The notes: a model not told the origin generated them from the sequence alone. Positions 1 through 8,495 are shown, counted from the first letter of the stretch. The stretch: 33,009 bases of DNA from an uncultured Bacteroidales bacterium (GCA_946407715.1 CAMJPH010000022.1:1-33009); one strand, 5' to 3'. Numbers and translations are program-made.

Positions 1-1
1 G

Positions 2-160
2 AAAATCGCCGCCAACAAGGCTTTCGGTCTGGAGGCGACCTCGCGTGTGAAAAAGCTCTTCTTCCGCTTCGTTCAGGTGCCGTTCCGCTGGGTCTTCCGC
101 AGCCGCCAGTGGCACCTGCAGCTGTTCACCAGCCGCCCTTACGACCGGCTCCGCTTGTGA
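2..160 (+). CDS. C-terminal 52 residues of an unrecognised protein (5' end outside window)
   Basis: The frame starting at base 2 is open from the window edge to a TGA at 158-160. The visible tail is strongly basic and aromatic, with the stretches KKLFFRFVQVPFRWVF and a final SRPYDRLRL. There are too few residues to place it in a family. The codon choice (GCC, CGC, CTG, TTC) resembles the housekeeping genes here, which supports real coding. It could be the cytosolic tail of a membrane-associated enzyme, but nothing seen establishes that. Confidence 0.55.
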   Translation, partial: KIAANKAFGLEATSRVKKLFFRFVQVPFRWVFRSRQWHLQLFTSRPYDRLRL

Positions 161-590
161 GTCTGCTCTCTTACTGTTTTCCTCCTCTCCTCATTCGCTT
201 GGGTGGGGGGATTTATGCGCTCCCGTCAGCAAAAATCCCTTTCGGAGGCCGCGCAACCGCATTTTTCGTCAACAGGCATCACCTCTGCGCGGCTCAGGGG
301 CACCCGCCGGAGGCTGAAGGGGGTATTTGCGGAAATTAGGTTAATATTCTTTTATTCTTGTTTCGAGACGGCAAAATACACTTTTTTTGATTCGTGAATT
401 GTGATTCGTTTTGGCTGTTGCCAGCAACTATTACCTTTTGACTTTGACAAATGACTATGACTTTCGCAAGCCGCTACCGAGCTTGAGCCCATGCCGGGGC
501 TTTTCGCGAACGTGGCAGCAAATCAACAGCCAACGACAACCGGAACGGGAAACGGATTTTCGAGGTGGTGGTGTAAAAGACGCTTCATGC
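161..590. other. Gene-free spacer of about 430 bp with a repeat fragment
   Basis: No frame here looks like a gene. Bases 194-208 (TTCGCTTGGGTGGGG) exactly match 15 bases inside the dispersed repeat at 7517-7600, so this is probably a degraded copy. Bases 435-461 carry GAC triplets spaced 6 to 7 bases apart, resembling a worn form of the heptad arrays elsewhere in the window. Nothing else recognisable was seen between 209 and 590. Confidence 0.5.
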
Positions 591-627
591 GATTATACAA
601 AAATGCGTTACGCAAAATTGTATAATC
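591..627. promoter_or_regulatory. Long inverted repeat overlapping the AAA ATPase promoter (candidate operator)
   Basis: Perfect 10-base arms GATTATACAA (591-600) and TTGTATAATC (618-627) enclose an inner TGCG/CGCA pair centred on TTA (608-610). The right arm contains the TTG of the -33 box of the following promoter, so a dimeric protein bound here would cover the RNA polymerase site. A cruciform or a mobile-element end is an alternative reading. No regulator gene is adjacent, so autoregulation is a guess. Confidence 0.55.
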
Positions 628-646
628 AAAATTTTTATTATCTTTG
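618..646 (+). promoter_or_regulatory. Bacteroidota-type promoter of the AAA ATPase gene
   Basis: TTG at 618-620 is followed, after 18 bases, by TATCTTTG at 639-646, matching the phylum consensus TTG-N17to23-TAnnTTTG. It decides the start codon: an in-frame TTG at 644 lies inside the -7 box, so the protein must begin at the ATG at 677. Confidence 0.75.
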
Positions 647-676
647 CCGCCGAAACGGATAAAAAGAATTCTGACT

Positions 677-1795
677 ATGAAAAACCCATTTCTGACATAC
701 GGATATAACGGCCCTGCATATTTCTGCGATAGAGAAAAGGAGACCAAACGTCTGACTTCATTGCTGCAAAACGGCAACCATGTCGCCTTAATGTCACCAA
801 GGAGAATGGGCAAGACTGGGCTCATCCGTCACTGCTTTGCCCAACAGGAATTACAAGAAAGCCATTATTTGTTCCTCGTAGATATATATGCCACGAAGTC
901 ACTGGCTGAACTGACTTATGAATTGGGACGTGCTATTCTTTCCGTACTGAAGTCAAAAGAACGGAAAGCTTGGGAGCGTTTCATCCAAATTGCAGGTTCT
1001 TTGCGAACTGGCATTACCTTTGATGCTTTCGGGCAGCCCAGTTGGAACCTTGAGTTAGGCGATGTGCAATCGCCTAAAACAACTCTTGATGAAATCTTTC
1101 AGTACCTGAGTACGGCTGACAAACCGTGCATTGTGGCCATAGATGAGTTCCAAACGATCACCGACTACCCAGAGCAAAATGTGGAAGCCCTTTTGCGGAC
1201 CTATATCCAAAAATGCAATAACGCTTGGTTCGTGTTTTCTGGCTCCAAACGACACATGATGGGTGAAATTTTCTCATCTCCTGCCAGGCCTTTCTACCAA
1301 AGCGCATCCACTTTGTCATTAAAACCGATTCCGCTTGATGCATACAACACTTTCATCACGCAACATTTCGAACAGAACAATTATACAATAGAACCTGAAG
1401 CCATCGGATACATGTACGAAAAGTTTGAAGGCACAACTTGGTACATTCAAAAAATCTGCAATGAACTATTTGCGATGGCTGAGCCAGGAATTCCGTGTGA
1501 GGTTAAAGATGTGGACGCAGCCATTTGTAATGCAGTGGAAGAGAAAGAAGACACCTATCAAGATTTGATGACAAGACTTTCTTCCAGACAAAAAACGCTG
1601 CTCTTGGCTTTGGCGCATTCCGGAAGAGACGTGCAACCGACCAGCGGAGAATTCATCCGCAAATTTCACCTCACTTCGGCTAGTGCCGTTCAAAGAAGTT
1701 TGTCCGCCCTACAAGAAAAGGATATTGTCACAAACAACAACGGGCAATACTACATCTACGACTATTTCTTGTACCATTGGCTGAAGAACAAATAA
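677..1795 (+). CDS. Archaeal-type AAA ATPase (ATPase_2 / PF01637-like) with C-terminal winged helix
   Basis: This 372-residue P-loop ATPase shows a Walker A SPRRMGKT at residues 40-47, a Walker B IVAIDEF at 152-158, and a sensor-like FSGSKRHMM near 188-195, the usual pattern of the STAND-related ATPase_2 family. Residues from about 300 on (SSRQKTLLLALA onward) look like a winged-helix segment ending in YDYFLYHWL, common in these proteins. The family is widespread and poorly understood in Bacteroidales; a DNA-associated or stress-sensing switch role is inference. The ATG at 677 is chosen because the promoter excludes the upstream TTG. It is a monocistronic gene convergent with the DUF2461 gene. 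The codon use looks more AT-rich than in neighbouring housekeeping genes, which would fit lateral acquisition, but this was not measured. Confidence 0.85.
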   Translation: MKNPFLTYGYNGPAYFCDREKETKRLTSLLQNGNHVALMSPRRMGKTGLIRHCFAQQELQESHYLFLVDIYATKSLAELTYELGRAILSVLKSKERKAWERFIQIAGSLRTGITFDAFGQPSWNLELGDVQSPKTTLDEIFQYLSTADKPCIVAIDEFQTITDYPEQNVEALLRTYIQKCNNAWFVFSGSKRHMMGEIFSSPARPFYQSASTLSLKPIPLDAYNTFITQHFEQNNYTIEPEAIGYMYEKFEGTTWYIQKICNELFAMAEPGIPCEVKDVDAAICNAVEEKEDTYQDLMTRLSSRQKTLLLALAHSGRDVQPTSGEFIRKFHLTSASAVQRSLSALQEKDIVTNNNGQYYIYDYFLYHWLKNK

Positions 1796-1859
1796 AAGAA
1801 CTAACTGCTGACGTAACAGCCAAATCGGCAGCCTACACCCAACAATCACCACCCACCTT

Positions 1860-1901
1860 TCACTAATCACTAATCACTAATCACTGCTCACTATTCACTT
1901 A
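1860..1901. repeat. Six-unit heptad array, TCACTAA class
   Basis: Six consecutive 7-base units begin at 1860: three TCACTAA, then TCACTGC, TCACTAT and TCACTTA. The array fills the spacer between two convergent genes and ends two bases from the stop codon of the DUF2461 gene (1904-1906). Read in either direction its units carry stop triplets (TAA one way, TAG and TGA the other). Confidence 0.9.
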
Positions 1902-1903
1902 AC

Positions 1904-2617
1904 CTAAACAAACTTCACCACGCTCTTCATCGTCTCCATCTCCTCCATGTTGATGAGGATGTTCTCGCTGAGGAAGTCGTTGACCGGCTTCATCACGCGG
2001 AAGACGTGCGCGATGCGTTGCGCGTAGTCGTCGCGACAGAGGTCTTTGGGCTTCAACATGCAGGACATGGCATAGTCCTTGCAGGTGAGGTATTCGGGGT
2101 GCGGAGAGTCTTTCGGCAGACCGTTGGGAATGCGTTTGTAGTGTTCCTGCCCGATGGTCGGCACTAATTTCTTAAGTTCCGGTTCTTCCACAAGTTTCAC
2201 GAAATCAGTCATTTGTTCGGCAACGGCAGTGCGCAGCTGGTGCATTTCCTTCGTGGGAAGCCACCACACACCGCTCGCCAGCATCACCTGCTCGGGTTCG
2301 ATCTGGATGTAGTAGCCGCCCCAGTAGGCCTTCTTGCCGTACTGGTTCATGTACGCGCCAAGATGCCCTTTGTAGGGCGTTTTGTCGGGCGAGAAACGGA
2401 TGTCGCGGTAGATGCGGTAGGTGCAGTCCTTCGGGGTGAGTCCGGCAATCGATTCGTCAAACTCCCCTACCGCTGCTATCACATTCTCCATCAATACGTT
2501 AAACTGTGCCCACGCGGCATCGTACAGCTCCCGATGCGCTTTGAACCACTCGCGGTTGTTGTTGGGAATCAGCTCACGGAGGAAGGAGAAGAGGATTTCG
2601 TTGGGATGTTGTTTCAT
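1904..2617 (-). CDS. DUF2461 / TIGR02453 family protein
   Basis: This 237-residue protein begins MKQHPNEILFSFLREL and shows the NNNREWF motif near residue 25, then the family hallmark region YRIYRDIRFSPDKTPYK and a GGYYIQIEP strand, all typical of DUF2461. The function of the family is unknown. In-frame alternatives exist at 2632 (ATG) and 2638 (TTG); 2617 was chosen because the family motif usually lies close to the N-terminus and the longer forms add only five to seven residues. It lies downstream of the two secreted-protein genes on the same strand, 29 bases after the stop of the nearer one, so it may be cotranscribed. It is predicted cytosolic, with no signal peptide or membrane segment. 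Confidence 0.88.
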   Translation of the reverse strand: MKQHPNEILFSFLRELIPNNNREWFKAHRELYDAAWAQFNVLMENVIAAVGEFDESIAGLTPKDCTYRIYRDIRFSPDKTPYKGHLGAYMNQYGKKAYWGGYYIQIEPEQVMLASGVWWLPTKEMHQLRTAVAEQMTDFVKLVEEPELKKLVPTIGQEHYKRIPNGLPKDSPHPEYLTCKDYAMSCMLKPKDLCRDDYAQRIAHVFRVMKPVNDFLSENILINMEEMETMKSVVKFV

Positions 2618-2646
2618 ATTTATTAAATTCATTATCAAGATGGTTA

Positions 2647-4116
2647 TCAGAAAACGGTAATCGTTCCTCTCAAGTTATATGGTCTCTCAATAATATCAGA
2701 ATAGTGAATCAAGTAGTTGTAAACGACACCATGGAAGATTTTGCCGTTAACTTCGCCTTTCCATCTGAAATGCTTGTCGGTGGAGTGGAAAACTACTGTG
2801 CCCCAACGATTATAAACGGTGATTTCAAAGTCAGTGATCTGCGGGAGGTACTCTTCTGGAAGATGAAAATAGTCGTTGAGACCGTCGTTGCGGGTGGGTG
2901 TGATGGCATTGGGGAGGTAAATAATCAGAGTGTCTCTTTCACCGAAATCCAAGGAATCCGGATCGTAGCCTGGATCAGGGTCAACACCACTATCGAGTGT
3001 AAGTGTCAGGACAACTGTACTGTCACATCCATTCTGGTTGTTGAAATACTGGGTGTAAGTGCCGTCTTCCGTGTAGGTTACACCATTCCAAACAAAAGGT
3101 CCAGTGGCGGTTTGCTCCAAATAGACCGTATCGTGCGGCATCACCGTGAGGAAAAGCATGACTTCGCTCTCGCAGCCAGCGGCGGATACCGTATGCGAGC
3201 GGACTATTTCCCCAGCTTCCGCCGTTTCCTGCGCACTTAACGTAAAACCGTGGTTATTATACGTCGAACCCTGACAGATGGTGTCGTAAATCACTTGCGG
3301 GGCGTTGTCAATGACCATCACGTCAGCAGAGGCGGAGTTTGTACAGCCGTATGCGTTGCTCACGGTGACGGTATAGGTCGTGTTCTGCAACGGAACATCG
3401 TGAAAGTGCGGTTCGGTGCTTCCGGTGTTCCACAGGTACGTCAACGTGGAATCGTAAACATTCTCCCGTGGCGGAAAGCTGCAGACGGCGCGCACCCGAA
3501 AGTCACTTTGATTTTTAGGCGATTTTCTGGGCGTTCCAGTGACATCTGTATAGGAATAGGAAAGATTTGTATCATCAAAAAAGTACATACACCAAGCCGA
3601 TTCGCTATTGGCTTCAGTACTGCTCCAGTATGCAGCATTGTAGCCATCGGAATTATAGAGATCATAAGAACTATCCAAAGGAGTTCCCCCAACCAATATC
3701 AATGCAGCTTGAATCAGCGGTAACTGTGCATAGATCAAACAAAGTTGAGCCATTGCAGGCACATACCAACCATGGTTGAAATCCACAGCTCCTGCTGCGT
3801 AATTATTACTCGCCCCACAAAAATTACGTATCGCTTGCGTGTTCGCATATCCGGATGTGTCCGCCATAGGTGCTTGCGCCACAGAGGCTCCATAGTTGGT
3901 CAATGCAGGCACGTCAACCGCCGTGGTGGACCAGGGGAGCAGAGTATCTTGATCTTGAAGTGCCACCGCCCAACCGCCACCGTCCGCATGCACGAAGAAG
4001 ACAATGCCTTGAGAGCCATCGGGAGCGACATAAAGATCGCCCACATGGTATGCCTGTCCAAAGCCAAACAGTATGACTATCTGCAGCAGCATATATGTGA
4101 CAAGTCTTCTCTTCAT
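2647..4116 (-). CDS. Secreted surface protein with Lcl/DUF1566-like domain and type B T9SS sorting domain (CHU_C)
   Basis: The 489-residue precursor starts with a signal peptide (MKRRLVTYMLLQIVILFGFG). Residues about 24-210 form an Lcl/DUF1566-like module, with GIVFFV, WAVALQD, HGWYVPAMAQL and YWSSTE and a closing FRVRAVCSF. An Ig-like segment (YLWNTGST) and a YDTICQGSTYNNHGF unit follow, then GCDSTVVLTLTL. The last 90 or so residues (YLPNAITPTRNDGLND, FEITVYNRWG, NGKIFHGVVYNY) are a gliding-motility-type C-terminal domain, the type B signal that sends proteins across the outer membrane by the type IX system. The gene begins 12 bases after the preceding secreted-protein gene, so the two are probably an operon. 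The ligand and role are unknown; adhesion or sugar binding is only a family-level guess. Confidence 0.85.
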   Translation of the reverse strand: MKRRLVTYMLLQIVILFGFGQAYHVGDLYVAPDGSQGIVFFVHADGGGWAVALQDQDTLLPWSTTAVDVPALTNYGASVAQAPMADTSGYANTQAIRNFCGASNNYAAGAVDFNHGWYVPAMAQLCLIYAQLPLIQAALILVGGTPLDSSYDLYNSDGYNAAYWSSTEANSESAWCMYFFDDTNLSYSYTDVTGTPRKSPKNQSDFRVRAVCSFPPRENVYDSTLTYLWNTGSTEPHFHDVPLQNTTYTVTVSNAYGCTNSASADVMVIDNAPQVIYDTICQGSTYNNHGFTLSAQETAEAGEIVRSHTVSAAGCESEVMLFLTVMPHDTVYLEQTATGPFVWNGVTYTEDGTYTQYFNNQNGCDSTVVLTLTLDSGVDPDPGYDPDSLDFGERDTLIIYLPNAITPTRNDGLNDYFHLPEEYLPQITDFEITVYNRWGTVVFHSTDKHFRWKGEVNGKIFHGVVYNYLIHYSDIIERPYNLRGTITVF

Positions 4117-4128
4117 TTTTCAATCAAA

Positions 4129-6423
4129 TTAAAAATTACGGACAGCCCGCACAAACTTCTGTGCACCTTTCTCAACCGATTTTAACGTAAAGTTACTACT
4201 CAAACACCAAGCCGTGAAACCGGTATCCTCTGTTGAAGACCAATATTCCCAGCCCAAATCCAGTGGAAAAGTATCCACTCCAATGATTTGCAAGGTGTTG
4301 TTCAGCATACCAAGAGTGGCATACAAATAATAGAGTTGCGCGGAAGCGGGCAGATACCATCCATGGTCAAAATCCACAGCGTAAGCCGCAGGATATTGCA
4401 TTTCGTTTCCAAGAGCTCTGAGGGTAGCCGTATTCTGGAATCCGTCCATATCCCCGAGAGCCAAGAACGCAGAGTTGTAGTAGTTCGGCAAAGAGGCTAT
4501 ATCTTCAATGGAATTGGCCCATCGGAAAGTGGCATTTTCATCCTGCAAGTTGACTGCCCAATCATGCTGTCCCGTGTTATCCACATAAAACACGACACCC
4601 CATGCAATCTTGCCACATGGCCAGTCTGAAGGATGCACACGGGCACTGTCTGTACACAAAATATCCCCCACCGCAACATTTTGGCTTTCGTATGACAACG
4701 TAACCGAGGCTTGGGCGCCCACAGCGTGCAACTCGGTCTCCTGACCCACACAAAGCAGAGGGGGATCAGACAAAGCTGTGATTTCCGGAATTTCGGCTAC
4801 TATCAGCTGCAATGTTGTAATGCTGTCACAGCCGTTGGCTGTGGTGTCGTAATGAGTGAAAATGGAGAATCCCAAACTATCCTGAACGCCCAGCTGGAAT
4901 CCATGCTGTGCATAGTCGGTGCCAACGCAAACGGTGTCGAAATAGTAATCGTAATAGGCTGGTAAAACATTCACTTCTAATGGGATAGAACCATTCCCGC
5001 AACCATTGGCACCGGTCAGCGTGATGATGGAAGTAGCTGGTGCATTCTGCGTAAAAAACACCATGACCGTATTCGTGCCCTGACCGTTCACAATGCTAAC
5101 CCCTTCAGGTACGTTCCAATCAAAAAAGGTCAATCCTTCGGAATTGGGAAGGGAATAATGTTCTATTGACCTGCTGCACACTATCGTGGGGCCGCTGATG
5201 ACATTGGGAAGCGTGAACGAGGCATTGATCGTGAGGTGCAACACCGTTGTGGAGTCGCATCCGGCAGCTCTTGGCACCGTAATGGAATCCACAATCACCC
5301 CTTCAGAAAGTTGGCTGAACTGAAAACCATAGTCGTTGTAGTTGTCGCCCTCGCAAGCAGCATCATAAATGTGATAGAAACGTTGATAGACGTACAGATG
5401 TAAGGTGGATGTGGCCCCCTCTTCGCAACTGGTAATATTATAATAAACGTTATGGATGACCTGGTCTCCCTGCGTCATTTGTGGAGGCAAGTCAAAGCCA
5501 TAATTATGGTAGGTATCTCCTTGGCAAATGGTATCATAAAAATCCTGATCCTGGGTAGGCACGTTTTGACTGACAATGGTCCCAGAGAAGGTAAGCTGGC
5601 ATCCAGTGACAGTGTTGGCCACGCAAGTGACAACGGTATCACCCTGCACGATGCAAGACGTTGAAGTGGCTGTGCTGCCGTTGTTCCAGAGGTAGGTTTC
5701 GAACCCCTGTGGAGCACTAAGCGTTACCTGAGTGCCGTCACAGCCGGAAAAAGAGAGCTTATTGCTGATACACCTTGCGGTGAAATAGGCGTACCCGAAA
5801 TGGACATAATAGCCGCAATCATACGTGGAGAGCTGCAGTTTTACAGTCTGTCCCGCGTATGCCGACAGGTTGAAACCATTGGTCGTCCAAGGCCGCCACA
5901 TAATATGTACACTCTCTGAATACTCAAAGGGTTGGAAACCGGGAATATCACTCGATGAAACTACATCGTATTCCATACAGTCGTTCAAAAGAACACCATC
6001 AGCATCAAGCATGTGGATGAGGAAGCGCGGCTGCATGGGGAGTTCGTGGCTGGGATTCTCCAAAACAACGGCATACTTCAGTAACAGAATAGGATATTCA
6101 GGGTCAACTGTGAAGGTATAGATCAGTGACTTCGTCTCGCCTCCCGCCTGCTCGCACCCTAATCTAATCACGGTACTCTCCCCATCAGGGAGCAGCGGCA
6201 ACTGTCCGCCTGTCCGCGGATCCGTCCCCTGTTGCGTGATAAGGGTGTGATGTCCCGGCGCGATGCCGATGCTCGTCGGGGTATTCGTCAGAGATCCATC
6301 AATCGGTCCATAGATCCCCATCACTTGGTCACTTGACAAATCCATAAAATCCGGACACTGTGCTTGAGCGGTGAGAGCAAGAAGCCCCCACAGCAGGGTG
6401 ATCAGGATTTCTTTGGGACGCAT
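4129..6423 (-). CDS. Large secreted repeat protein with C-terminal Lcl/DUF1566-like domain, no sorting domain
   Basis: The 764-residue protein has a signal peptide (MRPKEILITLLWGLLALTAQ, then AQC). A jelly-roll-like N-terminal region is followed by three copies of a module opened by YDTICQGDTYHNYGF (near 296), YDAACEGDNYNDYGF (near 353) and FDTVCVGTDYAQHGF (near 495), two closing with GCDSxTTxL. An Ig-like insert (GPTIVC to GANGCGNGS) lies at about 411-477. Residues about 585-764 are an Lcl/DUF1566-like domain paralogous to the N-terminal domain of the next gene. The protein stops directly after that domain (RAVRNF), with neither a type A nor a type B sorting domain, unlike its partner. It may stay periplasmic, be lipid-free and released, or ride with the partner protein. 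Confidence 0.82.
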   Translation of the reverse strand: MRPKEILITLLWGLLALTAQAQCPDFMDLSSDQVMGIYGPIDGSLTNTPTSIGIAPGHHTLITQQGTDPRTGGQLPLLPDGESTVIRLGCEQAGGETKSLIYTFTVDPEYPILLLKYAVVLENPSHELPMQPRFLIHMLDADGVLLNDCMEYDVVSSSDIPGFQPFEYSESVHIMWRPWTTNGFNLSAYAGQTVKLQLSTYDCGYYVHFGYAYFTARCISNKLSFSGCDGTQVTLSAPQGFETYLWNNGSTATSTSCIVQGDTVVTCVANTVTGCQLTFSGTIVSQNVPTQDQDFYDTICQGDTYHNYGFDLPPQMTQGDQVIHNVYYNITSCEEGATSTLHLYVYQRFYHIYDAACEGDNYNDYGFQFSQLSEGVIVDSITVPRAAGCDSTTVLHLTINASFTLPNVISGPTIVCSRSIEHYSLPNSEGLTFFDWNVPEGVSIVNGQGTNTVMVFFTQNAPATSIITLTGANGCGNGSIPLEVNVLPAYYDYYFDTVCVGTDYAQHGFQLGVQDSLGFSIFTHYDTTANGCDSITTLQLIVAEIPEITALSDPPLLCVGQETELHAVGAQASVTLSYESQNVAVGDILCTDSARVHPSDWPCGKIAWGVVFYVDNTGQHDWAVNLQDENATFRWANSIEDIASLPNYYNSAFLALGDMDGFQNTATLRALGNEMQYPAAYAVDFDHGWYLPASAQLYYLYATLGMLNNTLQIIGVDTFPLDLGWEYWSSTEDTGFTAWCLSSNFTLKSVEKGAQKFVRAVRNF

Positions 6424-6426
6424 AAT

Positions 6427-6454
6427 GGTTATTGGTTATGGGTTATAGGTTATT
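6427..6454. repeat. Four-unit heptad array, GGTTATT class
   Basis: Four exact 7-base units: GGTTATT, GGTTATG, GGTTATA and GGTTATT, starting three bases upstream of the start codon of the large secreted protein. They lie in its 5' leader, where they could affect translation initiation. In the gene's own direction the units read AATAACC-like. Confidence 0.9.
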
Positions 6455-6475
6455 GAAGCCCGCGATTTACGACCT

Positions 6476-6503
6476 GTAGAGGCGAATAATTATTCGCCCC
6501 TAC
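6476..6503. repeat. GTAGRGGCG-armed palindrome, copy 1
   Basis: A 28-base palindrome opening with GTAGAGGCG and closing with CGCCCCTAC around AATAAT/TATT. It is symmetrical except for one A/G position, which still allows a wobble pair, and is followed by AAACG. It shares its outer arms with elements at 18997 and 32055. It has no T-tract, so it is not an obvious terminator. Just beyond it, 6516-6539 holds three 8-base units (CATCACAT, CATCGCAT, CATCGCAA). Confidence 0.8.
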
Positions 6504-6541
6504 AAACGCCCTATTCATCACATCATCGCATCATCGCAATA

Positions 6542-7414
6542 TCACTCCACGTGTTTCAGCTTCTCCACCACCTTCGGTCTGTCCTCCGCGTAGGTGACGC
6601 CGAACCATTCGGCGGTGGTGGGCAGGACACGCACGGTGGCGAGACCGCGTTGCATGACGGAGGTCACCGCGTCAGGGATCGGAAACTCGGCCTTGATGTT
6701 GCCTTCGTTGTCATTCAGGAACTGCGCGAACATTTCTGTCAGCGTGTCGAAGAAGCACGGGGAGAAGCCCCAGAAGTTCATGGAGACGGGCTCCTCGCCA
6801 GTTAGCGGGGTCACCACGCCGTCCTCGTCGTTCTGGATGCCGTCGGCCGTGCGGGCGATCTTGCGCATCTCCTTGACAATCGTCAGGTAGCCGTTTCCAT
6901 CAACTTGGCAGACACCGCGCGAGACGGTGCCGTTCTCCGACAGCGTCTTGTCCAAACGGTAGCCGACCATCGCGAAGGCGGTAGGGTCGTTGGCGGTGAC
7001 GTCGCGCAGGTAGTCGCCCAAGATCTGGAAGGGCTCCTTGCCGTAGAAGTCGTCGGCGTTGATTACCGTGAAGGGCTCCTGGATGGCGTCCTTCGCCACG
7101 AGGATGGCGTGCGCGGTGCCGTAGGGTTTCACGCGCTCGGGGTTCACGGAGAAGCCGGCGGGCAGCATGTCGAGCTCCTGGAAGACGTACTCCACAGGGA
7201 TGACGTTCTTGTATCTCGGCAGGATGTACTCCTGGAAGTCGGCCTCCATGCTGCGGCGGATGACGAGCACCACCTTGCCGTAGCCGGCTGCTGCGGCGTA
7301 CTTCACGGAGTAGTCGAGGATGGTTTCACCATTCGGACCCATCTGGTCCAGTTGTTTCAGTCCGCCGTAGCGGCTTCCCATGCCGGCGGCGAGGATTAGT
7401 AGGGTTGGTTTCAT
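6542..7414 (-). CDS. Nucleotidyltransferase-family protein (sugar-1-phosphate NTP transferase fold)
   Basis: The 290-residue protein opens with LLILAAGMGSRYGGLKQ (residues 5-21), the nucleotide-binding signature of sugar-phosphate nucleotidyltransferases, followed by GETILDYSV. The acidic motif NADDFYG near 120 is the metal-binding site of the fold. Such enzymes couple a sugar phosphate or similar acceptor to NMP, but the substrate cannot be read from sequence, and no cognate sugar-pathway or phosphotransferase gene lies beside it. It is predicted cytosolic. It lies downstream of the SDR gene on the same strand, but about 260 bases of repeat-rich spacer separate them, so it is probably transcribed on its own. 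No clear TAnnTTTG box was found immediately upstream. Confidence 0.85.
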   Translation of the reverse strand: MKPTLLILAAGMGSRYGGLKQLDQMGPNGETILDYSVKYAAAAGYGKVVLVIRRSMEADFQEYILPRYKNVIPVEYVFQELDMLPAGFSVNPERVKPYGTAHAILVAKDAIQEPFTVINADDFYGKEPFQILGDYLRDVTANDPTAFAMVGYRLDKTLSENGTVSRGVCQVDGNGYLTIVKEMRKIARTADGIQNDEDGVVTPLTGEEPVSMNFWGFSPCFFDTLTEMFAQFLNDNEGNIKAEFPIPDAVTSVMQRGLATVRVLPTTAEWFGVTYAEDRPKVVEKLKHVE

Positions 7415-7516
7415 ATTGTTACTTTTTTGTTTGTTTTTTCGTTATTGTTTGCCCACACTGCGCTCCACTTCCACTTTTTCGCCACTCCGCAGTCCGTAAC
7501 GCTCTGCCGTATCATG

Positions 7517-7600
7517 CCCCACATTGCGCTTCGCTTGGGTGGGGTTAATTGCGCTTCGCGCGTGTTGCCTCTCCGAGGCTGCTTAAGGAAGATGTTTTTA
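7517..7600 (+). repeat. Dispersed intergenic repeat, copy B
   Basis: About 80 bases starting CCCCACATTGCGCTTCGCTT and running through TTAATTGCGCTTCG and GCCTCTCCGAGGC to AAGGAAGATG. A second copy lies inverted at 32487-32570 with about nine differences. CCCCAC/GTGGGG and GCCTC/GAGGC pairs predict two hairpins. A partial echo (CCCACACTGCGCTCCACTT) is seen near 7450. The repeat occupies the 7415-7676 spacer; the rest of that spacer (7620-7680) is TTCATC-rich low-complexity DNA. Confidence 0.8.
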
Positions 7601-7676
7601 TATATGGGGCTTTTTACGTTCATTCATCGTCCTTTCATCATTCATTCATCGTTCTTCATCGCTTTTCATCGCATCA

Positions 7677-8480
7677 TCACATCGGATTGATCTTCCGGGC
7701 CAGTTTCGCACAGAGGCCGGGGAAGAATCGTTTGATGTGGGCCATGATGAGTTCGGAGCTGCCGACGAGTTGTTCGCGTTTCTCCTTGGCGATGGCGTTG
7801 AAGATGATACGGGAGGCCTTCTCGGGGGTGATGCCGCCGGCCTGGCCCGCGTCCATCTTGCCGTGCTTGCGGCCGTCCTTCTCCAGCGAGTTGACGGAGA
7901 TGTTGGTCTGCACGCGACCAGGGGTGAGGATGGTGACACGGATGCCGTCCTTATAGTTCTCCGCCGCCACGGTCTCGAAGAAGCCGTAGAGGGCGTGCTT
8001 CGCCGACGAGTAGGCGCAACGCAACGGGAACCCGAAGAGTCCGGCGATGCTGGTGGTGACAGCTAACTGTCCCCCACCCTGCTCGTTCATCTTGGGCAAC
8101 ACGGCCTTCGTAAGGATGACCGGCGCGTAGAAGTCGATGTCCATCACCTTGCGGATGACGGCCATATCGGTCTCCACGGTGGTGCCGCGCTGGCTTATGC
8201 CGGCATTGTTGTAGAAGACATCGATTCGCCCATAAGCATTGAGGGCATCCTGCGCAAGTTGCGGCAGCGCGTCGGTCTGCCCGAGGTCGAACGGCAGGCA
8301 GGTCACATCTTTTGCGCCCAGCCGCAGACACTCCTCGCGCACCTGCTCTAACAGGTCTGGCTCTAATGCCGTGAGAATCAGCCGCGCCCCCGCCTCCGCA
8401 AAGCGGAAAGCAGTCTCTTTGCCGATGCCGGAGGAGGTGCCGGTGATCCAGACTACTTTGTTAGTATAGATGTTTTTCAT
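7677..8480 (-). CDS. Short-chain dehydrogenase/reductase (classical SDR)
   Basis: The 267-residue protein has the Rossmann glycine motif TGTSSGIG at residues 13-20, the NNAG stabilising motif at 91-94, a catalytic Ser at about 144, and YxxxK at Tyr157/Lys161. This is the full set for an NAD(P)-dependent classical SDR. The substrate is unknown; the extended C-terminus (AHIKRFFPGLCAKLARKINPM) resembles membrane-associated SDRs acting on lipids or sterols, but this is weak. It starts 15 bases after the end of the broken restriction gene on the same strand, so it may be read from the methyltransferase promoter. Its GC-rich codon use contrasts with the AT-richer R-M segment upstream. Confidence 0.9.
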   Translation of the reverse strand: MKNIYTNKVVWITGTSSGIGKETAFRFAEAGARLILTALEPDLLEQVREECLRLGAKDVTCLPFDLGQTDALPQLAQDALNAYGRIDVFYNNAGISQRGTTVETDMAVIRKVMDIDFYAPVILTKAVLPKMNEQGGGQLAVTTSIAGLFGFPLRCAYSSAKHALYGFFETVAAENYKDGIRVTILTPGRVQTNISVNSLEKDGRKHGKMDAGQAGGITPEKASRIIFNAIAKEKREQLVGSSELIMAHIKRFFPGLCAKLARKINPM

Positions 8481-8495
8481 ATTATTCTTCTTTCA

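Noticed and set aside
1860..1901. CRISPR-like interpretation of the short repeats
   Set aside because: Units are 7 bases with no spacers between them; these are tandem microsatellites.
6476..6503. Palindrome as a Rho-independent terminator for the nucleotidyltransferase gene
   Set aside because: It has no T-run on either side, and the related element at 32055 lies between divergent promoters, where a terminator would make no sense.
6905..7399. 164-residue plus-strand frame opposite the nucleotidyltransferase
   Set aside because: Shadow of a gene with clear catalytic motifs; composition is Val/Gly/His-rich as expected of an antisense frame.
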